DNA of 43,770 nt from a virus: positions 1-43,770 of the IMG/VR virus record IMGVR_UViG_3300042691_037438. One strand, written 5' to 3'. Under the pieces are notes generated by a model. The model searched no databases. It saw nothing but the letters and a program-made list of their open reading frames with translations, and was not told the origin of the DNA. Below are positions 18,011 to 26,171 of this stretch, in pieces. The position numbers and the translations under genes are program-made. Numbering within the stretch: the first letter of the stretch is position 1; each line of letters opens with the position of its first letter.

Positions 18011-18672
18011 TATGTCAAGATATAAGTATAATAATTATATATAAATCCTACATCTTTTTCAACTATTTTTTCTTCTCCGTAATTTAATTTAGAACCTTCA
18101 CAAGAAAATGGTATACAATCGTAAAAATTATGTATTTTTCTTAAGGGTTTATTTTCACCTTTAGTATATTGGCGTATTTGTATATTTGCCTTGAGTGACG
18201 GCACTCCTGGTATTTCAGCTAAGCCTCTATATCCACATGCTGCAATCCATGGTCTCATGAGTGCGTCTGTGATATCTAAGTTAGTTTCTAGCAATTTTAA
18301 TGATAATTCTCTTTTACCTGACCTTCGTGACACGACTGATCCTTGGAGGAACCCATTAGCACCATCCATGCCTATAGTTTGCAATTCTATCGCTTCCTCA
18401 GGCAATACTGCTTCACGCGCATAGAACATACCTAAACCATCTTCTGATGGATTTGCGCGCGTTCCGAGTATTTTACGCACCTGTTCATGGATCATAGCAT
18501 TGTCTAGCATACTATGATCTGTTTTGAAATAATTTTTTAAAACACTAAAAAACCCATCTATACCTAATTGTGGTTGGATATTGACAACCCACTGCGTCTG
18601 CAGAGGGATATTCATGTCCCAATCAGACAAATTATTTAAAAAATGATCTCTCGGGGAATATATTGTATCCAC
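18010..18672 (-). CDS. Tail-tube-like protein next to gp19 (gp54-like candidate)
   Basis: A 220-aa protein started by GTG (18672-18670), with no nearer in-frame ATG that keeps the conserved-looking N-terminus. The C-terminal half has the tube-domain pattern IQIRQYTKGENKPLRKIHNF, then YDCIPFSCEGSKLNYGEEKI and VGFIYNYYTYIL, where a 'nc.P.....l.Y......k.v.f.Y..y' order of strands is typical of gp19-like tube proteins and their paralogues. It is 11 nt downstream of gp19. T4 gp54 (320 aa) caps the baseplate end of the tube. Residues EAIELQTIGMDGANG and WIAACGYRGL are further landmarks. Tube-fold relation likely; which paralogue is uncertain. Confidence 0.55.
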   Translation of the reverse strand: MDTIYSPRDHFLNNLSDWDMNIPLQTQWVVNIQPQLGIDGFFSVLKNYFKTDHSMLDNAMIHEQVRKILGTRANPSEDGLGMFYAREAVLPEEAIELQTIGMDGANGFLQGSVVSRRSGKRELSLKLLETNLDITDALMRPWIAACGYRGLAEIPGVPSLKANIQIRQYTKGENKPLRKIHNFYDCIPFSCEGSKLNYGEEKIVEKDVGFIYNYYTYILT

Positions 18673-18683
18673 AAATAGGATTA

Positions 18684-19286
18684 TTATCCTAAGAATGCAT
18701 TAATATTTGGGAATGCATTGTTAAGATTATTTGTAATGAATTCACCTGGTCGCTTTGTTTCAAAGAAATGATAGGCAAATGTCGCATCAAAACTCTTAAT
18801 TGTTCCGGTACCTTCAGCAATGTCAAAATCCATTTCACCTACGCTACGAATAGATGCACCATATAATGTATATTGCAATACAGGATTTAATTTTTTATCT
18901 AATTGAACTAATTCAATAAAACTATTGCGGTCTGGTGTATTATAAGTACCGGTACTAGTCGCATCATTGAACACAGCACGTGTTTCGGCGATTAATCTTT
19001 CTCTTAAAATAGAATTTGCATCACAATAAAATGAAAGAGTAAACGCTTCGGAATTTGGATATGTTGCAATACCAGGTAAGTTGAATGTCATGCCCATATA
19101 TTGGGTAGTCAAATTTTCAATATCCCTACCTGGCAGAGTTGCTGACTTCACATATACTAATTCGTCTTCACCTAAGAACATAGTTCCGGTGCGAATCATC
19201 ATCACACGAAATAGATAATCTCGTGCAAAGTCAGCAATTGCTGCCTTATCATAAAAATTCCTAATGGTTTGTGTTGTGTCTGCCAT
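18684..19286 (-). CDS. gp19: Tail tube protein gp19
   Basis: The 200-aa protein (T4 gp19 is 163) has the tube-protein signature: DYLFRVMMIRTGTMFLGEDE, then LVYVKSATLPGRDIENLT, and PGIATYPNSEAFTLSFYCDA. The C-terminal part (TGTIKSFDATFAYHFFE) completes the beta-sandwich. Hexameric rings of gp19 stack into the tail tube inside the sheath. It is directly downstream of the sheath gene, as in T4. The start is fixed by a CATAAATA late promoter 5 nt upstream (19292-19299). A separate late promoter for the tube fits the high copy number needed. Confidence 0.93.
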   Translation of the reverse strand: MADTTQTIRNFYDKAAIADFARDYLFRVMMIRTGTMFLGEDELVYVKSATLPGRDIENLTTQYMGMTFNLPGIATYPNSEAFTLSFYCDANSILRERLIAETRAVFNDATSTGTYNTPDRNSFIELVQLDKKLNPVLQYTLYGASIRSVGEMDFDIAEGTGTIKSFDATFAYHFFETKRPGEFITNNLNNAFPNINAFLG

Positions 19287-19291
19287 ATTCT

Positions 19292-19299
19292 TATTTATG
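19292..19299 (-). promoter_or_regulatory. Late promoter box CATAAATA for gp19
   Basis: CATAAATA preceded by A, 5 nt before the gp19 ATG. By T4 numbering (-13 to -6) transcription would start on the A of ATG. Confidence 0.85.
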
Positions 19300-19310
19300 T
19301 TTTAATATAA

Positions 19311-21929
19311 TTAAACGCGAGGACCGCCAACTAATTCATTAAAGTCAGCACCTGTTCTTGTAGCGATAAAGTTCACTAATATAAATTCAGATGCACGTAC
19401 TGGTTTAATGTAAATATCAACAACTAATTCATTATTATCTATAGATTCGGGTGTATTATTTCTGCGATCTGAAACAATCATGTAATCTGCTAATCCATCT
19501 GTGGATTTTGCAAAATTAAATATTGGATTCAGTGCATTTACTAAACGTGTTCTAGTAAATGTTGAATTAGGTTCAAATACAAAATATTTTACTGTCTTTT
19601 TTGTAGCCTTTTCCAAATATAAGAATAACCTTCTCACATTAATGCGGTCAAATGTACTTGGTTGTCGTTGCATGGTCTTCTGACCGTATATGGTGATGCC
19701 ATCTCCAGGGAAGAATGCAACAGGATTAATAGCAATTTTATATAGTTGATCTCTTTCCTTTTGTTTAGGCGCAACAGCTAATTCTAATACATTGCGAACT
19801 TTGCCGCGAGTAAATCCTGCCGGTGCATACCATGGATAGAAATTAGAATCTGTATTCACAAAACTAGAAGCTGCAAATCCTGAGAATGGTACCCACACAT
19901 TCAATCCAGCAACAGCATCATAAATTTTTGCCCAGTTGCCATAAGTGCATGAATAATTTGAATTAGCTAATTCAAATAAGTGTTTTAATGAAGAATATAT
20001 ATCACGCGAAAATGAATTGCTAGCATTAGGTAATACTTTGCTGTTTTCACCTTTAACGAAAATTTGACGTAATGGATCTGCTATGAACATACAATCTTTT
20101 CGTCCTTGTGAACAAAAAGTATCAAATTTAGAGAAAATAGTATTATAAAGTGCCCTTAGATCTTGTGTCGCGTCAGATGGCGAATTGTATTCGCCAGTGG
20201 ATTTCAATAATTCTAATCCTGCTGCAAAATTTGCAGTAACAACTGTGTCATCAAAGTAAGGTAATTTATTTGCACAGCATGTTGTGAAAATTGTACCTAG
20301 GCCCCCTTCAACAACTAAATCTAGATCAAATAATTCATCATTTTCTACTTTATATAAGGCATTTTCAATCTTGGTCGGCAAATCACCAATTTCTTTTGTT
20401 GTTATGTTTAGATTAGTATAAGGCCCAGTAGGATATAGAGCATCTACTGTTTTTAGTTTTGTAGATAGTGCATTGTAGTCTAGGAAGTAACCACCAAAAC
20501 GCTTACCATTTTCTTCATTTTTATCAGTTAATGATTTGAGTGCTGAATTTGTATATAAACGAACCTTTTTACTAGGAACGCCTTGCGCATTTAACCATGT
20601 ATCACCGCCTCTATTTGTAATATTATCATTTACTAAAATTTTAATAGATCTACTTTCTTTTTGAGGTGAAGATATAAAATAAGATACAGCAGAACCTCCG
20701 TTTGTATCTTGAATTTTTCTATTGTAATCTAATGATCCAATAAAATTGCGTTCAAGAACATAATCCATTTTAATTGCATCTGGTGTATAAATGGAACGAC
20801 GCAATTTATATAAACTAATTGATAATGTATCGTCAAATTTTTCAGATGTTGAATCTGTGAAATTGAAGAAAGTGCGCTCGAGATTATAAGATATATTTGA
20901 ATCATCACGATTAATACCAATATCATTACCACCTGAAAGGGCAAAATTTAAACGTTCTTCAGGAATTTGAGTAAACCCATCACCATATAAACCATTAGAT
21001 GGTGCAGTCTGTGTAACAGTATATGCTTTTACGATACTATCGTGATCTGTAGTAGGTTCAGCATTTGTATTGTCTGTGATGGCGGCATAAAACCCTTCAG
21101 CTTGTGCTTCTGTCACAGTCTGACCCCTATTCAAAATAATTAATCCAGCCTTACCGAAGTCAGCAATTGAATTAATATTTGTAATATCAACTGATGATGT
21201 AGCCCAATTGAATGCCGTACCTTCAACCACTGCATTATATTGATCTAAGGTCAATTCGAAAAACTTAGGCGCACCCAAAATGTAAGTACCTGAAACAACA
21301 TCTAGGGTATTAGTTTGATATACATCTGCAGCAGAGAAGAAAGACGATTTTAGATCAGTGGCTGCTGATACTGCTTGTGTACCATAAACAGATAGCCTAT
21401 CAATCAATGTTTGATACTCTAGTAATGAAAATTTTGCATAGTCTGCACTATCAAACGCAATTCCATTTGCAGTTAATGAGATAATATCCACTGCACTCAA
21501 ACCGCCTCCTGTGAGTGTTGATACGGCGGTACCTGCAAAATTAAATGCAGATGCTGGCACAGATTTTGAAGCACGCCATACGTCTGTGCTGCTTTTTTCT
21601 AAGGTTACAACAGGATAAACTAACGCTCCAAAAGACGAGCCATAACCATATCCAGAACCAGGCCCATAAGGAATTCTATTTACAAATAAAGTAGCACTAG
21701 AATCAGTTACAATTTGCTTTGCTGTGTGATAGAAATATCGTTCTGCTGGTGTAACTGGTGCGCCATAAATTTGTTCTAAATCTTGAAGTGATGTTATTTG
21801 AATTACTTCGTCGGTTGGGCCACGCTGGGAGAATCCTGCTAAAAATACATTTGTTCCGGTTGGTTGAAATCCAACTTGTGAAATGTCAATTTCGCGAATT
21901 TCGACACCGGGCGACTGAATTGTTCTCAT
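19311..21929 (-). CDS. gp18: Contractile tail sheath protein gp18
   Basis: The 872-aa protein (T4 gp18 is 659) begins MRTIQSPGVEIREIDISQ, followed by PTGTNVFLAGFSQRGPTDEV and YFYHTAKQIV, the standard T4-like sheath N-terminus. The conserved C-terminal sheath domain is also clear: NPVAFFPGDGITIYGQKTMQ, then STFDRINVRRLFLYLEKATK and LVNALNPIFNFAKSTDGLAD, ending in a strand rich in Val and Ile (VDIYIKPVRASEFILVNFIA). The extra 200 or so residues are in the outer domains (about 90-290), as in other marine T4-like sheaths. A CATAAATA box 8 nt upstream drives it. Confidence 0.97.
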   Translation of the reverse strand: MRTIQSPGVEIREIDISQVGFQPTGTNVFLAGFSQRGPTDEVIQITSLQDLEQIYGAPVTPAERYFYHTAKQIVTDSSATLFVNRIPYGPGSGYGYGSSFGALVYPVVTLEKSSTDVWRASKSVPASAFNFAGTAVSTLTGGGLSAVDIISLTANGIAFDSADYAKFSLLEYQTLIDRLSVYGTQAVSAATDLKSSFFSAADVYQTNTLDVVSGTYILGAPKFFELTLDQYNAVVEGTAFNWATSSVDITNINSIADFGKAGLIILNRGQTVTEAQAEGFYAAITDNTNAEPTTDHDSIVKAYTVTQTAPSNGLYGDGFTQIPEERLNFALSGGNDIGINRDDSNISYNLERTFFNFTDSTSEKFDDTLSISLYKLRRSIYTPDAIKMDYVLERNFIGSLDYNRKIQDTNGGSAVSYFISSPQKESRSIKILVNDNITNRGGDTWLNAQGVPSKKVRLYTNSALKSLTDKNEENGKRFGGYFLDYNALSTKLKTVDALYPTGPYTNLNITTKEIGDLPTKIENALYKVENDELFDLDLVVEGGLGTIFTTCCANKLPYFDDTVVTANFAAGLELLKSTGEYNSPSDATQDLRALYNTIFSKFDTFCSQGRKDCMFIADPLRQIFVKGENSKVLPNASNSFSRDIYSSLKHLFELANSNYSCTYGNWAKIYDAVAGLNVWVPFSGFAASSFVNTDSNFYPWYAPAGFTRGKVRNVLELAVAPKQKERDQLYKIAINPVAFFPGDGITIYGQKTMQRQPSTFDRINVRRLFLYLEKATKKTVKYFVFEPNSTFTRTRLVNALNPIFNFAKSTDGLADYMIVSDRRNNTPESIDNNELVVDIYIKPVRASEFILVNFIATRTGADFNELVGGPRV

Positions 21930-21937
21930 ATTGGACT

Positions 21938-21945
21938 TATTTATG
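21938..21945 (-). promoter_or_regulatory. Late promoter box CATAAATA for gp18
   Basis: CATAAATA preceded by A, 8 nt before the sheath ATG; leaves a leader of about 3 nt by T4 numbering. Confidence 0.8.
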
Positions 21946-21962
21946 TTTTTTTAAATCATTTT

Positions 21963-22559
21963 TTATATTAGAACACAATATAGTTCTGAGAATGCAAATT
22001 CAAATGAAGATTCTATTTCAGCGGATGATCGATAATTAAAATCTATCCCTGCTAATGATGTTGGGAATGCTCTTTTATACACCCATTTTATAACATCATT
22101 GTTATATTCATCTTTACCGTATATGGTTATATCGGTACTATAATCTTTCAATAATGCATTACCTGAAAAATTATCATTTTTATCCACACAACGTGCAAAC
22201 AAACCACTATCTGCATCTCTCAATGCATTCAGCCAAGTATATATGACCCAATAGTTATTGAACATATTATCTACTGTGAATTTCACACTCAATGGATCAT
22301 ATTTTGGATGTGTGTGTGAAGTAATACTGAGAGGCCCCCCTGCATAATTCAGATCTATAGATGGCACTTTAATAGAAGGTACTATAGAGCCATGTACAGA
22401 GAACGTCATTGTATCTATAGATATTGATTCATTTTCTCTATTAAATCGTTTGCATACAGGTCTCAATAACGGCGGTACATCAAAAACAAGTAAAAATTTA
22501 TCGTCTCTAGCTTTATTAAGTAAAGCCTGATCATTAATTGTTGTATTATTGCCTATCAT
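21963..22559 (-). CDS. Tail-tube-like structural protein upstream of the sheath gene
   Basis: A 198-aa protein not identical to but patterned like gp19. It has DKFLLVFDVPPLLRPVCKRF near the N-terminus, SIDTMTFSVHGSIVPSIKVP with PSIDLNYAGGPLSITSHTHP, then KYDPLSVKFTVDNMFNNYWV and IYTWLNALRDADSG, and a closing AEIESSFEFAFSELYCVLI. The 'l.vkf.vd....nyw.iy.Wl..l.d' segment is common in myovirus tube and tail-terminator-like proteins. It lies between the ligase-like gene and gp18, so it may act at the head-proximal end of the tail or in the baseplate. The role is inferred from fold pattern and context. Confidence 0.6.
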   Translation of the reverse strand: MIGNNTTINDQALLNKARDDKFLLVFDVPPLLRPVCKRFNRENESISIDTMTFSVHGSIVPSIKVPSIDLNYAGGPLSITSHTHPKYDPLSVKFTVDNMFNNYWVIYTWLNALRDADSGLFARCVDKNDNFSGNALLKDYSTDITIYGKDEYNNDVIKWVYKRAFPTSLAGIDFNYRSSAEIESSFEFAFSELYCVLI

Positions 22560-22560
22560 T

Positions 22561-23814
22561 TTATTGAATTAAGTTAGTTTGATCATTAGCCCAATTCTTT
22601 GGTAAAATAAAATTAGCACGTGAAAACTCTAAACGATCAATAAATTTTATCCCATTTTGATCTTGATCAAATGCAACGTATCCTTCGGGGTTTGTAACCT
22701 TTATATCACCATTGGGCATTACCAGGAATGTCCCCATCGCTGCTGAACGCATTATTTCATTATATTTTTGAATAAAAATGTCTTTTATTTGTTTAACATC
22801 TCTGATAAAATTCAATAGATGAATGAATATATCTTCATTAGTATTTAATTTGGTAATAAATTTTTCTTTTTCAGCAATTTTTGTTTCTTTCCTCTTTAAC
22901 TTTTCGATCTCACTATCCATTCTGGAACCGACCCACATTACGAACTCATTGAATGAATATCTCAAATCATTTAAAAATTCTCCTTGTTTAATTTTTGAAT
23001 TAAGAAATATATTGATCAATTCAGATGTTTTTTTATCTAATAATGCAAAATTAATTAAATTAATATGCGTATTAGCATTTTTTAAAGTTTTATAAACAAA
23101 ATTTGTTTCAAGTTCTGTCAAGCTAATAGATCCTGCTTTGTTTTCAAATAAAGCATCTATAATATAAGCACTTTTACTTTTTAAGTGTTCAACAGAAATG
23201 CCAAATTGTTTGTTTATAAATCGCTGTTTACCATCTTTATCTATACTAGGATCATACTTTGTATGAAATGCAACACCTATATTATATTTCAATAATGTTT
23301 TAGCTTCTTTTGAAGACTCAGGAAATGTATATAATATAGTATTGGGCCTAAATCCAATGTATTTCTTATTATCAATAGTATATTTTTGTAATAGCCCAGG
23401 CCAAAATAGCATATCACCCTGATATACACCATCAAAATCTACATTTTTGAGTGAGTTAAATGCATTAATTAGTTTGATGACTAATCCTGGGGCATCACTA
23501 TGATTAGTCTTTATGTCTTTTATACTATATGATAGAAGTGGTTCAGCATTAAATGCACTTTTTGTTGATAAAAAGAATTTGCCTTTAGAATCCCTGCCGC
23601 AAACTATTGCGGGTGCACCATCTATTTTTACGGTCATATTAATCTTTCTATCTGACCCACTCTTAAGTATATTCATCAATGATTCAATATATTGAAGTGT
23701 TTTAATAGCTCCTTCCTTGCCTTTCTTAAGAATTAATTCATCTAGATGGGTTAAATGCTTGTTGGTCTGGTCGGCATTTTCCATCAACATAAAATAATCT
23801 TTAAATTTTTTCAT
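22561..23814 (-). CDS. Ligase-like nucleotidyltransferase-domain protein in the tail operon
   Basis: A 417-aa protein whose fragments follow the order of covalent nucleotidyltransferase motifs: a KxDG motif I in TVKIDGAPAIVCG (Lys63, Asp65, Gly66); a motif-III-like FDGVYQGDMLF (127-137); YIGFRPNTILYTF (about 142-154); a motif-IV-like NPEGYVAFD (375-383); and a motif-V-like IKFIDRLEF with Lys390. Between III and IV there is a long helical insertion with a Lys/Glu coiled coil (IEKLKRKETKIAEKEKFITK). If genuine, it would bind ATP through Lys63 and act as a DNA or RNA ligase or as another adenylating enzyme. It lies 10 nt after TerL. Motif spacing is unusual, so the enzymatic call is an inference; loss of activity or a structural role is possible. 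Confidence 0.6.
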   Translation of the reverse strand: MKKFKDYFMLMENADQTNKHLTHLDELILKKGKEGAIKTLQYIESLMNILKSGSDRKINMTVKIDGAPAIVCGRDSKGKFFLSTKSAFNAEPLLSYSIKDIKTNHSDAPGLVIKLINAFNSLKNVDFDGVYQGDMLFWPGLLQKYTIDNKKYIGFRPNTILYTFPESSKEAKTLLKYNIGVAFHTKYDPSIDKDGKQRFINKQFGISVEHLKSKSAYIIDALFENKAGSISLTELETNFVYKTLKNANTHINLINFALLDKKTSELINIFLNSKIKQGEFLNDLRYSFNEFVMWVGSRMDSEIEKLKRKETKIAEKEKFITKLNTNEDIFIHLLNFIRDVKQIKDIFIQKYNEIMRSAAMGTFLVMPNGDIKVTNPEGYVAFDQDQNGIKFIDRLEFSRANFILPKNWANDQTNLIQ

Positions 23815-23821
23815 ATTCTTT

Positions 23822-23829
23822 TATTTACC
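23822..23829 (-). promoter_or_regulatory. Weak late-type box (GGTAAATA) before the ligase-like gene
   Basis: GGTAAATA overlaps the TerL stop region, 7 nt before ATG 23814. It matches only the TAAATA core, so it may be chance. Confidence 0.3.
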
Positions 23830-25273
23830 CCATAAATTTCCATCCGGCCGACATCAGGTCACTTAAATCACTATTAAATACAGGAGCTCCTAGGACTATA
23901 GGCATATTATCATATGATTCACTTTCATCTTTTAAATTATTATTTTTGAGAGAAGATTTTATCCAATCATAAGGCCTAATTATAGCTGGTTTGTTATTAT
24001 CGTCTGTGGCAATTATTTCAAAATATTTTGATATTAATTTTTCATGCAATATTAATAACGCCCAGCCCAATGACATAACTCTATCATCATGTTTATCTTG
24101 TTTAGCTTTCCATGTGCCATTAGGTGTTCTTACGAAGTCTCTCAGTTCTTCAACAGTAGCCATGTCATTAATCCTCACTGAATCTATTGTATTAATCCAA
24201 TAACGTTGATTGGTGACATTGTCATATTTTGTATTTGTATGACAAACAACCCCCAAAGGTATATTAGTTCTACTCAATTCTTTATATCCGTGTGAAATTA
24301 TGTTCTCATACTGAAAATCTTTTCTTAAATTATCAACAACCTGTGCACCACACTTATCTCTCTCAATTAATAATAAAGGTGATCCCCATTGTGTTAATAT
24401 ACTATGTAATTTGCTCGTAAACTCGATAGGTGTAATAGAATTGCTAGCATAAACAGCAACCTGATTGATTGCTCTTAAGTTAGTTAAATCTAGTATTTGT
24501 ACTATAGTACTATCCTTTCCAGCACCTTCTGCTACGTCAACACCAGCTACATATATTCTACCTTCTTTTGGCAATTCCCATACCTTATAAGCACCATCCA
24601 TATAAATGTGTTCAGGTTGACTAGTTTTGCTTCTTAAATTATCAAATGTCGTAGCATTAATTGATGATTCGCCTATTTCATCAAATATACACTCAAATTC
24701 TCTTAAGAAGTCTTCTGGTGAAGCCAATGACCCCATGGTTTCCTTCTTCCATTTTTCATCACGCCCTGGAACATCATACCAAGGTACTTTCATACTAACC
24801 CAATTATTTTCTCCTTTTATAGATCCACTGTATAATTTGTAGAACAACCCGGAAGTATCACGGGGCGTTGATGCCATTATGATCTTTGACTTCTTTGAGT
24901 TCGATATAATAGGATATACAGACGCCCAAAAACTATCTAATAGATGGCAATTGTGTGACACAACACCGTTCGACAAATATTTTCCACCATCAACACCCAC
25001 GACATCATACGCATCGATTTTTTTGTATTTTTTTATACTCTTTACAATTTTAAATCCTTCTAAAGATTTAATTTTTTTATTTCTGCTTGATTTTGCTGTT
25101 GTGAAATTACCATTTATACACTGCAATTCGTGGTCTTCACTGCATATGAGCTCAGATGTATCATTAAATATCAATTTAACTGATGATATATTTTTATTCT
25201 TAATGACACCCTCAAATGTTTTCCATCCCTCAGCTGTGAGAATTTCCCAGTCTTTGGCATTATTATCTTCCAT
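23825..25273 (-). CDS. gp17: Terminase large subunit gp17, C-terminal half fused behind C-terminal split-intein fragment
   Basis: The 482-aa ORF has two parts. Residues 1-108 are a C-terminal intein fragment: WEILTAEGWKTFEGV, block-B-like CSEDHEL (His48), and the terminal YDVVGVDGGKYLSNGVVSHN with His107-Asn108. Cys109 is the +1 extein residue. Residues 109-482 continue the terminase: PIISNSKKSKIIMASTP (ATPase coupling motif), then the RNase-H-like nuclease with AGVDVAEGAGKDSTIVQILD (first acidic site), LLIERDKCGAQVVDNL (second) and AKQDKHDDRVMSLGWA (third). It cuts concatemeric DNA and, after splicing to the N-half, packages it into proheads. The ATG overlaps the endonuclease gene by 11 nt. 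Alone this half lacks Walker A and B and cannot be a motor. Confidence 0.95.
   Translation of the reverse strand: MEDNNAKDWEILTAEGWKTFEGVIKNKNISSVKLIFNDTSELICSEDHELQCINGNFTTAKSSRNKKIKSLEGFKIVKSIKKYKKIDAYDVVGVDGGKYLSNGVVSHNCHLLDSFWASVYPIISNSKKSKIIMASTPRDTSGLFYKLYSGSIKGENNWVSMKVPWYDVPGRDEKWKKETMGSLASPEDFLREFECIFDEIGESSINATTFDNLRSKTSQPEHIYMDGAYKVWELPKEGRIYVAGVDVAEGAGKDSTIVQILDLTNLRAINQVAVYASNSITPIEFTSKLHSILTQWGSPLLLIERDKCGAQVVDNLRKDFQYENIISHGYKELSRTNIPLGVVCHTNTKYDNVTNQRYWINTIDSVRINDMATVEELRDFVRTPNGTWKAKQDKHDDRVMSLGWALLILHEKLISKYFEIIATDDNNKPAIIRPYDWIKSSLKNNNLKDESESYDNMPIVLGAPVFNSDLSDLMSAGWKFMG
24950..25273 (-). other. C-terminal split-intein fragment (108 aa) of TerL
   Basis: Codons 1-108 of the C-half. 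It carries a block-B-like SEDH, the block F/G region ending VVSHN, and is followed by TGC (24949-24947) for the +1 Cys. Most of the intein is in this fragment, opposite to typical split inteins, whose C-part is about 35 residues. Confidence 0.93.
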
Positions 25274-26171
25274 AAAATTTATAATTCAATTCTGTTACTA
25301 CCTTATAAGTAAAATTATTTGCATTACACCACTCTTCTGCTGCGCGTTTCTTACTAATAAAATTAAGACTATTTAATTCTGAAGAAGGTTTTATTTCGTA
25401 TATGATTCTATTTTCTGGATCTGTGAAATCTGTTATATAGACTCGCACATTTTCATTTTCTGTGTATTCAATTCTAGTAAATTCATACTTTAAATTGGGA
25501 TTTTCTTCATGAAATATTAATTCCCAATTACTCCTGTATTGTATATTGGTTATATGTGATTTTATTCTTTTTGCGCGCTTCCTATTTTCAGATTTGGGTG
25601 TCAATTCTCCACTCAGTATCTTTTTTTTCATTGTGTGTGAAATCTTCTCACAGATACCGTTTAATATACGTCTTTCCTTATCGAGTTTTTTGTACTCTTC
25701 AGTCCACCTTTTCGCGTTACTTTCACCTATTCTTTGTTTGTTTATTTCAGATAATTTTCTACCTGTCAACGATACTCTTTTATGTTCTCTGGCTTCACTT
25801 GTTTGAAGCATCCATGTGCCGCGATCTTTTGCAATTTGAGATAATAATCTATGCTTACAAACTAGCTCGCTACACGTTTTTCCCAAGCTGCGATTTACCA
25901 TTACTACTTCTTTATGACAAAAGGGGCATTCAAGTTGTTTATTGTCAATTAAATCACACAAAAATTTGCATCTCATAAAAAGTGTAATGTTTTTATACTG
26001 TTTTGTATGGTGGTATATAGATTCCACTAATTTAGAATTGAATTTTTGCGAATTTATTTTTGGTACTATAAGTTTTTGTTTTTTAAAAAAATTGATTTTT
26101 ATCAAAGTTATGGTTTCATTTATCGAATAAAGTGATTCAATATTTTTTATCATAATTTTATTGTTGTGCAT
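25263..26171 (-). CDS. Free-standing homing endonuclease between the split-intein halves (PD-(D/E)XK-like, NUMOD3)
   Basis: A 302-aa ORF (or 296 from the second ATG at 26153). Landmarks: a possible zinc site Cys82-x2-Cys85 with Cys100-x4-Cys105; a NUMOD3-like DNA-binding element around GRKLSEINKQRIGESNAKRW (137-156); basic KRAKRIKSH (198-206); and a nuclease core YRSNWE (Glu217), YITDF (Asp248), YEIKP (Glu259, Lys261), the E-D-ExK arrangement of PD-(D/E)XK nucleases, ending AAEEWCNANNFTYKVVTE. It overlaps the N-half by 14 nt and the C-half by 11 nt and is in a third frame. By analogy with fractured genes in marine phage data, it probably cuts intein-free terminase alleles and spreads the whole cassette. 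Family placement (Vsr-like versus I-Ssp6803I-like) is open. Confidence 0.85.
   Translation of the reverse strand: MHNNKIMIKNIESLYSINETITLIKINFFKKQKLIVPKINSQKFNSKLVESIYHHTKQYKNITLFMRCKFLCDLIDNKQLECPFCHKEVVMVNRSLGKTCSELVCKHRLLSQIAKDRGTWMLQTSEAREHKRVSLTGRKLSEINKQRIGESNAKRWTEEYKKLDKERRILNGICEKISHTMKKKILSGELTPKSENRKRAKRIKSHITNIQYRSNWELIFHEENPNLKYEFTRIEYTENENVRVYITDFTDPENRIIYEIKPSSELNSLNFISKKRAAEEWCNANNFTYKVVTELNYKFYGR

Noticed and set aside
25546-25978. Two plus-strand frames within the endonuclease region
   Set aside because: Phe/Ser/Leu-rich translations typical of antisense of AT-rich Lys/Glu/Arg-rich coding; the minus-strand endonuclease has clear motifs.
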